Assembly (NCBI GenBank): GCA_036556805.1
Contig: DATBIS010000043.1
Coordinates: forward strand, 1-28,155
Direction: 5' to 3'
DNA from: DATBIS01 sp036556805
GTDB lineage: Bacteria > Actinomycetota > UBA4738 > HRBIN12
DNA length: 28,155 nt
Below are positions 14,963 through 21,074 of this stretch, piece after piece. The position numbers and the translations under genes are program-made. The notes beneath the pieces were generated by a model, which saw nothing but the letters and a program-made list of their open reading frames with translations, searched no databases and was not told where the DNA came from. Every line of letters begins with the position of its first letter. Within the stretch, counting starts at the first letter, position 1.

Positions 14963-15355
14963 ATGGCGAAGCCCAAGGCCAAGAAGACGCGCAAACGCGA
15001 GAAGAAGCACGTCGTGCACGGTCAGGCGCACATCAAGTCGACCTTCAACAACACGATCGTCACGATCACGGACCTACAGGGGAACACGATCTCGTGGGCC
15101 TCCGCGGGGAACGTGGGCTTCAAGGGGTCCCGCAAGTCGACCCCGTTCGCGGCACAGCTCGCCGCCGAGAAGGCCGCGCGCGCCGCGCAGGAGCACGGCC
15201 TGCAAAAGGTGGACGTCTTCGTGAAGGGTCCCGGCTCGGGTCGCGAGACGGCGATCCGCTCGCTCGCCGCCGCCGGGCTCGAGGTGTCCGGGATCCAAGA
15301 TGTGACGCCGGTGCCGCACAACGGCTGCCGGCCGCGCAAGCGCCGCCGCGTCTAG
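14963..15355 (+). CDS. rpsK: 30S ribosomal protein S11 (uS11)
   Basis: Platform protein of the small subunit near the E site. The 130-residue product has VHGQAHIKSTFNNTIVTITD, GSRKSTPFAAQ, GPGSGRETAIRSLAAAGLEV and the terminal DVTPVPHNGCRPRKRRRV, all diagnostic. ATG three bases after rpsM. In many bacteria rpsD follows; here a 6-base-pair hairpin and rpoA follow instead. Confidence 0.97.
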   Translation: MAKPKAKKTRKREKKHVVHGQAHIKSTFNNTIVTITDLQGNTISWASAGNVGFKGSRKSTPFAAQLAAEKAARAAQEHGLQKVDVFVKGPGSGRETAIRSLAAAGLEVSGIQDVTPVPHNGCRPRKRRRV

Positions 15356-15367
15356 CGGCGGCACGAA

Positions 15368-15385
15368 GGCCGGACGGTTCCGGCC
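15368..15385 (+). other. RNA hairpin between rpsK and rpoA
   Basis: GGCCGG (15368-15373), loop ACGGTT, CCGGCC (15380-15385) form a perfect six-pair stem in the transcript, 12 bases after the rpsK stop and 52 bases before the rpoA start. There is no T run, so intrinsic termination is not supported. It could be an mRNA stability or processing element adjusting RpoA relative to ribosomal proteins; this is inference. Confidence 0.4.
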
Positions 15386-15424
15386 GCACGAACGCGGGGT
15401 AGAAGTGGATGATCCCCCGCCGAA

Positions 15425-15429
15425 GGAGG
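15425..15429 (+). promoter_or_regulatory. Ribosome binding site deciding rpoA start
   Basis: GGAGG within AAGGAGG lies 8 bases before the TTG at 15438. This strong site supports TTG over an in-frame upstream GTG at 15405, which has no comparable site and would add 11 residues (MDDPPPKEVGQ) with no counterpart in the RpoA family. Confidence 0.8.
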
Positions 15430-15437
15430 TAGGTCAG

Positions 15438-16367
15438 TTGTTCATCGTCGCCAGGCCTCAGATCACCGAGGACGTCGTCTCGCCGATCCGTTCGAGGTTC
15501 GCCATCGAACCGCTCGAGCCCGGGTTCGGCTACACGATCGGGAACTCGCTCCGCCGCACGCTGCTGTCGTCGATCCCGGGGGCCGCGATCTCGTCGGTCC
15601 GGATCGAGGGCGTCCTGCACGAGTTCGCCACGATCGACAAGGTCACCGAGGACGTCACCGACATCATCTTGAACCTCAAGGAGCTCGTGATCCGGTCCGA
15701 GCTGGAGGAGCCCACCACGATCTACCTGAAGGCGAAGGGCCCCGGCGAGGTCACCGCGGGCGACGTGGCCCCGCCGGCGGGCATCGAGATCCTGAACCCC
15801 GAGCTGCACCTCGCCACGATCGGCAAGAGCGGCTCGCTCGAGATGGAGATGACGGTCGAGCGGGGGGTCGGCTACCGGATGGCGGACAAGAACAAGAAGC
15901 CACGCGATCCGATCGGCGTGATCCCCGTCGACTCGATCTTCTCCCCGGTTCGCAAGGTGAGCTATGCGGTCGAGAACACGCGCGTCGAGCAGATGACCGA
16001 CCGCGACCGTCTGATCCTCGATGTGGAGACCGACGGATCGGTCACCCCTCGCGAGGCGGTCGCCTCCGCCGGCGGAACGCTGCTCGAGCTGGTGCAGCTC
16101 TTCAGCGAGCTCGCCGACGCGGCCTCCGTGACCGTGGGGCCCGCCGACGACGAGCAGCTGCCGTCCGACTACCAGATCACCATCGAGGAGCTGAACCTCT
16201 CGGTCCGCTCCTACAACTGCCTCAAGCGCGAGGGCATCAACACGGTCGGCGATCTCGTCCAGAAGTCGGAGTCCGAGCTGATGGACATCCGCAACTTCGG
16301 CCAGAAGTCGATCGATGAGGTGAAGGCCAAGCTCGAGGAGCTGGGCCTCGGCCTCCGGGAGGACTGA
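15438..16367 (+). CDS. rpoA: RNA polymerase alpha subunit
   Basis: Dimerising scaffold of RNA polymerase; the C-terminal domain binds UP elements and activators. From the TTG start the product is 309 residues. N-terminal domain: FAIEPLEPGFGYTIGNSLRR and LLSSIPGAAISSVRI, near residues 21-55. C-terminal domain from about 250: SVRSYNCLKREGIN includes the DNA-contacting Arg equivalent of E. coli R265, followed by IRNFGQKSIDEVKAKL. It ends LGLRED without the acidic tail present in mycobacterial and streptomycete homologues. An upstream GTG at 15405 was rejected on ribosome-binding and homology grounds. Flanked by rpsK and rplQ; rpsD is absent. Confidence 0.95.
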   Translation: MFIVARPQITEDVVSPIRSRFAIEPLEPGFGYTIGNSLRRTLLSSIPGAAISSVRIEGVLHEFATIDKVTEDVTDIILNLKELVIRSELEEPTTIYLKAKGPGEVTAGDVAPPAGIEILNPELHLATIGKSGSLEMEMTVERGVGYRMADKNKKPRDPIGVIPVDSIFSPVRKVSYAVENTRVEQMTDRDRLILDVETDGSVTPREAVASAGGTLLELVQLFSELADAASVTVGPADDEQLPSDYQITIEELNLSVRSYNCLKREGINTVGDLVQKSESELMDIRNFGQKSIDEVKAKLEELGLGLRED

Positions 16368-16370
16368 GCG

Positions 16371-16733
16371 GTGCCGAAGCCGAAGAAGGGCCCACGGCTG
16401 GGGTCGGGCCCGGCGCACCAACGGCTCCTGCTCTCCGGGCTCGCGTCGCAGCTCTTCGTGCACGAGGGCATCAACACCACCGAATCGAAGGCGAGGATGC
16501 TTCGCCCCTACGCGGAGAAGCTCATCACGAAGGCGAAGCGCGGCGACCTCGCCGCGCGCCGCGACGTGCTGAAGGACATCCCGGATCGTGACGTGGTGGC
16601 GCGGCTCTTCACGGAGATCGGCCCCCGGTTCGCCGACCGTCAAGGCGGCTACACCCGCATCCTGAAGCTCGGGCAGCGCGCGGGCGACGGCGCCCCGATG
16701 GCCCGCATCGAGCTGGTCGAGCTCGGGGAGTAG
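16371..16733 (+). CDS. rplQ: 50S ribosomal protein L17 (bL17)
   Basis: Large-subunit protein near the exit tunnel. The 120-residue product starts MPKPKKGPRLGSGPAHQRLLLSGLA-type (GSGPAHQRLLL is the diagnostic run) and contains INTTESKARMLRPYAEKLIT and GGYTRILKLGQRAGDGAPMA. GTG start three bases after rpoA, giving coupled translation of alpha and L17 as in most bacteria. Confidence 0.97.
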   Translation: MPKPKKGPRLGSGPAHQRLLLSGLASQLFVHEGINTTESKARMLRPYAEKLITKAKRGDLAARRDVLKDIPDRDVVARLFTEIGPRFADRQGGYTRILKLGQRAGDGAPMARIELVELGE

Positions 16734-16758
16734 GCGGGCCCCAGCCGGAGGCCGAGGC

Positions 16759-17511
16759 ATGTCCATCGTGCGGCTCGCGCTCGCCTACGACGGCGGCGGG
16801 TTCCGCGGCTGGGCGGCCCAACGCGACCGGAGGATCCGCACGATCGAAGGCGTGCTCTCGCAGGCGCTCGCCGACATCCTGCACGAGGACGTCCGGCTCT
16901 CGGTCGCGGGACGGACCGATGCGGGCGTGCACGCGCGGGGTCAGGTCGCGTCCTTTGCCACCTCCAGCACCCTTGCGCCGGAAAGGCTCCTGACCTCCGT
17001 GAACGGCAGGCTCGGGCCCGAGATCGTGGTGACGGGCGCGGCGTTCGTCCGCGACGGGTTCGACGCGCGGTTCAGCGCCACCGCGCGCGAGTATCGCTAC
17101 CGAATTCGGACCGGTCTCGTGCCCGACCCCTTCACGGCGGCGTTCACCTGGCATCGACCCGGAGTGTTGTCGATCGTCGCCATGCGGCGAGCCGCGCGAT
17201 GGCTGATCGGCGAGCACGACTTCGCTTCGTTCTGCCGGCACCCGGGGGAGGGTCGTTCGACGGTGCGCCGGGTGACCCGGCTTGCGGTGTCGCGCCGCGG
17301 CGAGGAGGTCGACGTCGTGATCCGCGCGAACGCGTTCCTCCACCAGATGGTGCGCGCGATCGTGGGGACGCTCGTGGCAGTCGGCGAGGGCCGGTGCCGG
17401 CCCGACGACGTCGGCCGGATCCTCGAGGCGCGTCGCCGGTCGGGGACGCCGCAGATGGCGCCCGCGCACGGGCTGACCCTGGAGCGCGTGATCTACGGGC
17501 GACGACCGTGA
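16759..17511 (+). CDS. truA: tRNA pseudouridine(38-40) synthase
   Basis: Isomerises uridines 38-40 in the tRNA anticodon stem-loop. The 250-residue product has LALAYDGGGFRGWAAQ near the N-terminus and GRTDAGVHARGQV (51-63), with the catalytic aspartate D54. FSATAREYRYRI, FASFCR and VRANAFLHQMVRAIVGTL-type (NAFLHQMVRAIVGT) match the second lobe. The ATG lies after GGAGGCCGAGGC. Position between rplQ and rplM is the standard actinobacterial order. Confidence 0.96.
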   Translation: MSIVRLALAYDGGGFRGWAAQRDRRIRTIEGVLSQALADILHEDVRLSVAGRTDAGVHARGQVASFATSSTLAPERLLTSVNGRLGPEIVVTGAAFVRDGFDARFSATAREYRYRIRTGLVPDPFTAAFTWHRPGVLSIVAMRRAARWLIGEHDFASFCRHPGEGRSTVRRVTRLAVSRRGEEVDVVIRANAFLHQMVRAIVGTLVAVGEGRCRPDDVGRILEARRRSGTPQMAPAHGLTLERVIYGRRP

Positions 17512-17523
17512 CGTCACGGAGCT

Positions 17524-17553
17524 TTGACGGTGGTGCGTTCCCGCAGGTAGCAT
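17524..17553 (+). promoter_or_regulatory. Promoter of rplM-rpsI
   Basis: TTGACG (17524-17529, five of six to TTGACA) and TAGCAT (17548-17553) are spaced by 18 bases in the gap after truA. The predicted start near 17560 leaves a leader of about 28 bases, almost all of it occupied by the hairpin at 17559-17577. Confidence 0.65.
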
Positions 17554-17558
17554 GGCCC

Positions 17559-17577
17559 GTCGGCCGATCCGGCCGAC
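17559..17577 (+). promoter_or_regulatory. Leader hairpin before rplM
   Basis: GTCGGCCG (17559-17566), loop ATC, CGGCCGAC (17570-17577): a perfect eight-pair stem placed at the predicted 5' end of the rplM-rpsI transcript and ending 10 bases before the rplM ATG, which has no Shine-Dalgarno sequence. L13 controls its own operon through a leader structure in E. coli, so an autoregulatory role is conceivable; only the structure itself is seen. Confidence 0.55.
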
Positions 17578-17587
17578 ACTTTCGCGC

Positions 17588-18289
17588 ATGAAGACCTACG
17601 CCCCGAAACCCGAGCACATCGAGCATCGCTGGTACGTGATCGACGCGTCCGGCGTGGTGCTCGGCCGCCTGGCGTCAGAGGTGGCGACGATCCTCCGCGG
17701 CAAGCACAAGCCCATCTTCGCTCCGCACATGGACACCGGAGACCACGTCGTGGTCGTGAACGCGAGCAAGATCGAGCTTACGGGCGGCAAGGACGTGAAG
17801 AAGATCGCGTACCGCCACTCGGGCCATCCCGGCGGCATCACCGCGACCGCCTACGGTGAGCTGATGGCCTCGCGGCCGGCGTTCGCGGTCGAGAAGGCGG
17901 TTCGCGGCATGTTGCCGAAGAACCGCCTCGGCAGAGCCATGATCAAGAAGCTCCACGTCGTCGCCGGACCCGATCACGCGCACGCCGCGCAGAAGCCCGT
18001 GGCGCTCAAGCTCGGCGAGCGACCCGTATGGTCCGGCCTCCCGGCCGCGTCGCCTCCGGCGCCGGAACGCGCCGCCCGCACGTCGGCCGCGAAGCCGACG
18101 CCCGCGAAGCGCACGACCGCTCGATCCAAGTCCACCCCCACGACGACCGCGAAGACCACATCGGCAAAGCGCACGACGACCAGGTCGAAGACCACCGCGA
18201 AGCCGAAGCCGACCGCGAAGACGAAGACCACGACCGCCAAGCGGCCGGCGGCCCGCAAGACCACGCGCCGTTCCACGAAGGAGGACTGA
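17588..18289 (+). CDS. rplM: 50S ribosomal protein L13 (uL13) with basic tail
   Basis: Early assembly protein of the large subunit. From the ATG at 17588 the product is 233 residues: the L13 core (1 to about 150) has KTYAPKPEHIEHRWYVIDA, GRLASEVATILRGKHKP, YRHSGHPGG and VRGMLPKNRLGR. An upstream in-frame ATG at 17552 overlaps the -10 element and adds residues not seen in the family. Residues 151-233 form an unusual extension made almost only of Lys, Arg, Thr, Ala, Ser and Pro (repeats such as TTAKTTSAKRTTTRSKTTAK), resembling histone-H1-like nucleic-acid-binding tails. L13 is normally 140-150 residues. The tail ends just before the rpsI start with GGAGG inside it, so the frame is real. Confidence 0.94.
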   Translation: MKTYAPKPEHIEHRWYVIDASGVVLGRLASEVATILRGKHKPIFAPHMDTGDHVVVVNASKIELTGGKDVKKIAYRHSGHPGGITATAYGELMASRPAFAVEKAVRGMLPKNRLGRAMIKKLHVVAGPDHAHAAQKPVALKLGERPVWSGLPAASPPAPERAARTSAAKPTPAKRTTARSKSTPTTTAKTTSAKRTTTRSKTTAKPKPTAKTKTTTAKRPAARKTTRRSTKED

Positions 18290-18685
18290 GTGCCGACCAC
18301 CACCCCGTCGATCTCGACCGGCCGCCGGAAGGAGGCCGTCGCGCGCGTTCGACTCTTGCCCGGCACCGGGCTGTTTTCGGTGAACGGCCGGAGCCTCGAG
18401 GAGTACTTCACCACTCGCGCGCACCGGATGGTGATCGGCGAGCCGCTGCGCGTCGCCGGCCGCGACAAGGACCTCGACGTGGTGTCGTCGATCAAGGGCG
18501 GGGGCGTGAACGGCCAGGCGGGCGCGCTCCGCATGGGGATCGCGCGGGCGCTCGTCGAGCTCGACCCCGGGCTCCGCGATCAGCTCAAGTCGGCGGGGTT
18601 TCTCACGCGCGACGCGCGCGAGAAGGAGCGCCGCAAGTACGGGCTGAAGAAGGCGCGCAAGGCGCCTCAGTACTCCAAGCGCTGA
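18290..18685 (+). CDS. rpsI: 30S ribosomal protein S9 (uS9)
   Basis: Small-subunit head protein whose C-terminal arginine contacts P-site tRNA. The 131-residue product has STGRRKEAVARVRLLPGTG, VNGRSLEEYF, IKGGGVNGQAGALRMGIARAL-type core and LTRDAREKERRKYGLKKARKAPQYSKR-type end with terminal KR intact (short motifs GGGVNGQAGA and APQYSKR). The GTG directly follows the rplM stop and GGAGG lies 5 bases upstream. The stop codon forms half of a 13-base palindrome shared with the converging gene. Confidence 0.97.
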   Translation: MPTTTPSISTGRRKEAVARVRLLPGTGLFSVNGRSLEEYFTTRAHRMVIGEPLRVAGRDKDLDVVSSIKGGGVNGQAGALRMGIARALVELDPGLRDQLKSAGFLTRDAREKERRKYGLKKARKAPQYSKR

Positions 18686-18686
18686 G

Positions 18687-18932
18687 TCAGCGTTCGGAGT
18701 CCTCCTCGGCGGCCTCCATCGCGTAGTCGCCGCGCGCGACGGCCTCGATCACGGCGCGCGCCTGAAGCTCGAGCTCTTCCGCGACGAACACGTGGACCGG
18801 ACCGGTCCGGTACGGTCCGTCTCCCTCGCCCTTCAAGAGCACGGGGATGCCCTCGTCCTCGAGGCGCGCCTTCAAGAGGTGGCCCTCGAAGACCTGGTTC
18901 GTGGTGTACACGCGTACGAGTCCGCCGGCCAT
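18687..18932 (-). CDS. DUF2007-like small signal-transducing protein
   Basis: An 81-residue protein resembling the DUF2007 family (putative prokaryotic signal-transducing proteins, GlnB-like fold): VRVYTTNQVFEGHLLKARLEDEGIPV near the N-terminus (motif EGHLLKARLEDEGIPV) and the strand-turn VHVFVAEE, followed by a helix rich in Ala. The ATG at 18932 is chosen because GGGAGG lies 8 bases upstream on the minus strand; an in-frame upstream start at 19013 would add 27 residues lacking family resemblance. It converges on rpsI with one base between stops. The function of the family is not established; it is not normally part of this housekeeping order. Confidence 0.75.
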   Translation of the reverse strand: MAGGLVRVYTTNQVFEGHLLKARLEDEGIPVLLKGEGDGPYRTGPVHVFVAEELELQARAVIEAVARGDYAMEAAEEDSER

Positions 18933-18990
18933 CGCGGCATCCTCCCACACGCGAGTCGAATCGAAACCCTGGGGCGACGCGCTTCGTAGA

Positions 18991-19004
18991 CCCTGATATC
19001 GGGG
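18991..19004. promoter_or_regulatory. Near-palindrome in divergent gap
   Basis: CCCTGATATCGGGG is a 14-base palindrome with one mismatched pair, centred on GATATC, in the 103-base divergent gap between the DUF2007-like gene and the lipoprotein gene. It could be an operator serving either gene. No convincing -35/-10 pair was found in the gap on either strand. Confidence 0.25.
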
Positions 19005-19035
19005 GGTTCGCACCTCGAGCGCTCAGGAGGGGCTC

Positions 19036-19578
19036 ATGCTCGCACGCAGATCGATCGTTGCGGCGGTGGGCGTGTTGTGCCTGCTTGCGGCCTGCAGCGA
19101 CCAGTCGAGCAGCCTGCCGGGAGGCGGTGGTTCGACGACCTCGACGACCACCTCGTCGCCCGTGCCCACCTCCTCGTCATCGACGCCGGAGCCCAGCGAG
19201 ACGCCGTCACCGGGTCGGTCCACCGAGGTCGAGAGCGATGATTCGGCGCTCGGCGCGATCCTCACCGACGGCAAGGGCAACACGCTGTACGCGTTCGCCC
19301 CGGACGCACAGGGGCCGAGCACCTGCTACGACGACTGCGCGGCGAACTGGCCGGCGTTCCTCGCGAAGGGCGAGCTCGAGGTGAGCGGCAAGGCGAGCGA
19401 TCCGACCGACGCCAAGCTCCTCGGTACCGTGAAGCGTGACGACGGCGGCAAGCAGGTCACGTACAACGACTGGCCGCTCTACTCCTTCGCCGGTGACCAG
19501 GCTCCCGGCGAGACCAACGGCCAGGGAATCGGAGGCGTCTGGCACGTGATGTCGCCCGACGGCGATCCGGTCGGCTGA
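19036..19578 (+). CDS. Lipoprotein with two COG4315-type repeats
   Basis: Predicted surface lipoprotein of unknown function, 180 residues. A signal peptide ends in the lipobox LAAC with the lipidated C20. Residues 21-66 are a Ser/Thr/Pro linker, typical of cell-wall-spanning stalks. Two copies of the secreted repeat known as PF03640/COG4315 follow: ILTDGKGNTLYAFAPD with C97 and C101 (CYDDCAANWPAF) at about 72-108, and KRDDGGKQVTYNDWPLYSFAGD through GGVWHVMSPDG at about 132-175. AGGAGGGG precedes the ATG by 4 bases. Homologues are common in actinobacteria and proteobacteria; no activity is known to me. It converges with the cyclase gene, 25 bases apart. Confidence 0.85.
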   Translation: MLARRSIVAAVGVLCLLAACSDQSSSLPGGGGSTTSTTTSSPVPTSSSSTPEPSETPSPGRSTEVESDDSALGAILTDGKGNTLYAFAPDAQGPSTCYDDCAANWPAFLAKGELEVSGKASDPTDAKLLGTVKRDDGGKQVTYNDWPLYSFAGDQAPGETNGQGIGGVWHVMSPDGDPVG

Positions 19579-19603
19579 GGACCCGCTCCGCCGTGAACGA
19601 AGC

Positions 19604-20929
19604 TCAGTCCGCGACCCGGTAGAGGCGCCAGCGGTCGGGAACGCCCTTCAGCTCGTGCTCGCCGGCGTCCTCGAAGGTCGTTCCGGAGCCCGCGAGCAGC
19701 TCCTTCACCGTGCTCGAAACGAACACGTCGCCGGGTGATGCGAGCGCGGCGATCCTCGCGCCGATGTGCACGGCGAGCCCCCCCAGGTCGTTTCGACGCA
19801 CTTCGACCTCACCGGTATGGACGCCGGCACGGATCCTGAGCCCAAGCCTGCCCATGGCGTCCACGATTGCCGACGCGCACCTCACCGCCTGCGCCGGCCC
19901 ATCGAAGACGGCGAAGAAGCCGTCGCCGGTGGTCGCGATCACCCGTCCCTTGAACCGATCGATCTCTCCCCGTGCCACAAGGTGGTGCCGGTCGAGGACG
20001 TCCCGCCACCGGCGATCGCCCATCTCGGCCGCGAGCGCGGTCGATTCGACGATGTCGGTGAACATCAGTGTCGTGAGCATTCGATCGGGGTCGGCTCCGG
20101 AGCGCGCGCCCGTGACGAACTCCTCGATTTCGTCCAGCACCGCGTCGACGTCTTCGGAGAACGCGAGATGATCGGTGCCGGGAAGCTCCACGTACGTGGC
20201 ACTCGGGATCAGCGACGCGGCCTCGCGCGTGAGCTCCGCGGCGACGATCGGGTTCCCGCTCCGGTTCAGAAGCAGGGTGGGGACCGAGATCTGCGGTACG
20301 ACGTCACGGATGTCGGCCTCCATGGTCTGCCGGTAGTAGTGCCCCATCGCGCCCGGGCGCACGGAGTTCCGCTGCAGACGAGCGAGCTGCTCCGAGAAAC
20401 GCTCGTCGCCCACCCGACTGGGTGCGAGGAACTCGACCCCGCTCCTCCCGGCCCTGACGCCGGAGGTCATCACCTCGATGACCTCGTCGATCTCCTCCAT
20501 CGGCATCCCCGCGGCATGCGTGTGCGCGACGGTGGTCGCGAACAGCGCGAGGGAACGGCATCGCTCGGGGTGCCCGACTGCCAGCAACATGGCGACCAGG
20601 GTTCCGTCGTTCAATCCGATGACGGCGGCTTCGGTCGACTCTGCCGCATCGAGGACTGCGACCGCGTCCTCGACCTGCATGTCGAGGTCCGGGAGTCGAT
20701 CGAGCGGAACGGGGTCGGACAGGCCCGTGCCGCGCCGGTCGAAATGGATCAGCCGCCCGAACGAGGCCAGCCGGCGCATGAAGCGGGCGTAGTCCGGGAA
20801 GTCCCAGACGGCCTCCACGTGATGCACCCAGGTGTCGACGAGGAGCAGGTCCGGCGACCCCGCGCCGACGATCTGGTAGGCGAGATGGATATCCCCGTTC
20901 CTCGCGAACAGGGTCTCGGGCGTGTCCAT
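19604..20929 (-). CDS. Alpha/beta-hydrolase-like/class III nucleotide cyclase fusion
   Basis: A 441-residue soluble fusion. Residues 1-275 look like an alpha/beta hydrolase: HFDRRGTGLSD (62-72), a nucleophile-elbow position GLNDG (105-109), and DHLAF (253-257) with the usual histidine. The elbow has Asn107 (codon AAC) instead of Ser, so ordinary esterase chemistry is unlikely. Residues 284-440 are a class III adenylate/guanylate cyclase domain: metal-binding D292 (FTDIVEST) and D336 (TTGDGFF), K327, and VHIGAR with H388 and R392. It probably makes cAMP, but substrate is not certain. The ATG at 20929 gives MDTPETLFARNGD, the family start; the open frame continues upstream to 21196 without conserved sequence. 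Transcribed away from the PAS-GGDEF gene. Confidence 0.88.
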   Translation of the reverse strand: MDTPETLFARNGDIHLAYQIVGAGSPDLLLVDTWVHHVEAVWDFPDYARFMRRLASFGRLIHFDRRGTGLSDPVPLDRLPDLDMQVEDAVAVLDAAESTEAAVIGLNDGTLVAMLLAVGHPERCRSLALFATTVAHTHAAGMPMEEIDEVIEVMTSGVRAGRSGVEFLAPSRVGDERFSEQLARLQRNSVRPGAMGHYYRQTMEADIRDVVPQISVPTLLLNRSGNPIVAAELTREAASLIPSATYVELPGTDHLAFSEDVDAVLDEIEEFVTGARSGADPDRMLTTLMFTDIVESTALAAEMGDRRWRDVLDRHHLVARGEIDRFKGRVIATTGDGFFAVFDGPAQAVRCASAIVDAMGRLGLRIRAGVHTGEVEVRRNDLGGLAVHIGARIAALASPGDVFVSSTVKELLAGSGTTFEDAGEHELKGVPDRWRLYRVAD

Positions 20930-21023
20930 GCCCCGATCTTGGGAACGCCGCGCCGATGGTGCAAGGCTGCAGCGCGTCCGGTATCGGTGCGTGGCCCTGG
21001 GTCGAGTTCCTACAGATGACCAC

Positions 21024-21054
21024 GAAACCACCCGATGTTTCCTCGTGAAACCAC
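21024..21054. repeat. GAAAC repeats in divergent gap
   Basis: GAAACCAC occurs at 21024-21031 and again at 21047-21054 (23-base period), and GTTTC at 21037-21041 is the inverted copy of GAAAC. The three elements sit 20-50 bases before the PAS-GGDEF ATG in the 145-base gap shared with the cyclase gene, a reasonable place for a regulator to bind. Nothing else recognisable was found in this gap. Confidence 0.35.
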
Positions 21055-21074
21055 ACTGACCTGGGATTTCTTGG

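Noticed and set aside
15405..15437. GTG start for rpoA at 15405
   Set aside because: It lacks a ribosome binding site and adds 11 non-conserved residues; the TTG at 15438 has GGAGG at ideal spacing and the family N-terminus.
18680..18692. CGCTGAGTCAGCG palindrome formed by the two converging stop codons of rpsI and the DUF2007-like gene, considered as a bidirectional terminator
   Set aside because: The central loop would be a single base, the usable stem is only about four pairs, and there is no T tract on either strand.
18790..18830. Dense GGACCGG/CCGGTCC inverted repeats in the DUF2007-like gene
   Set aside because: They lie within the coding frame over residues GPYRTGPVH and are explained by GC-rich codons for Gly, Pro, Arg and Thr.
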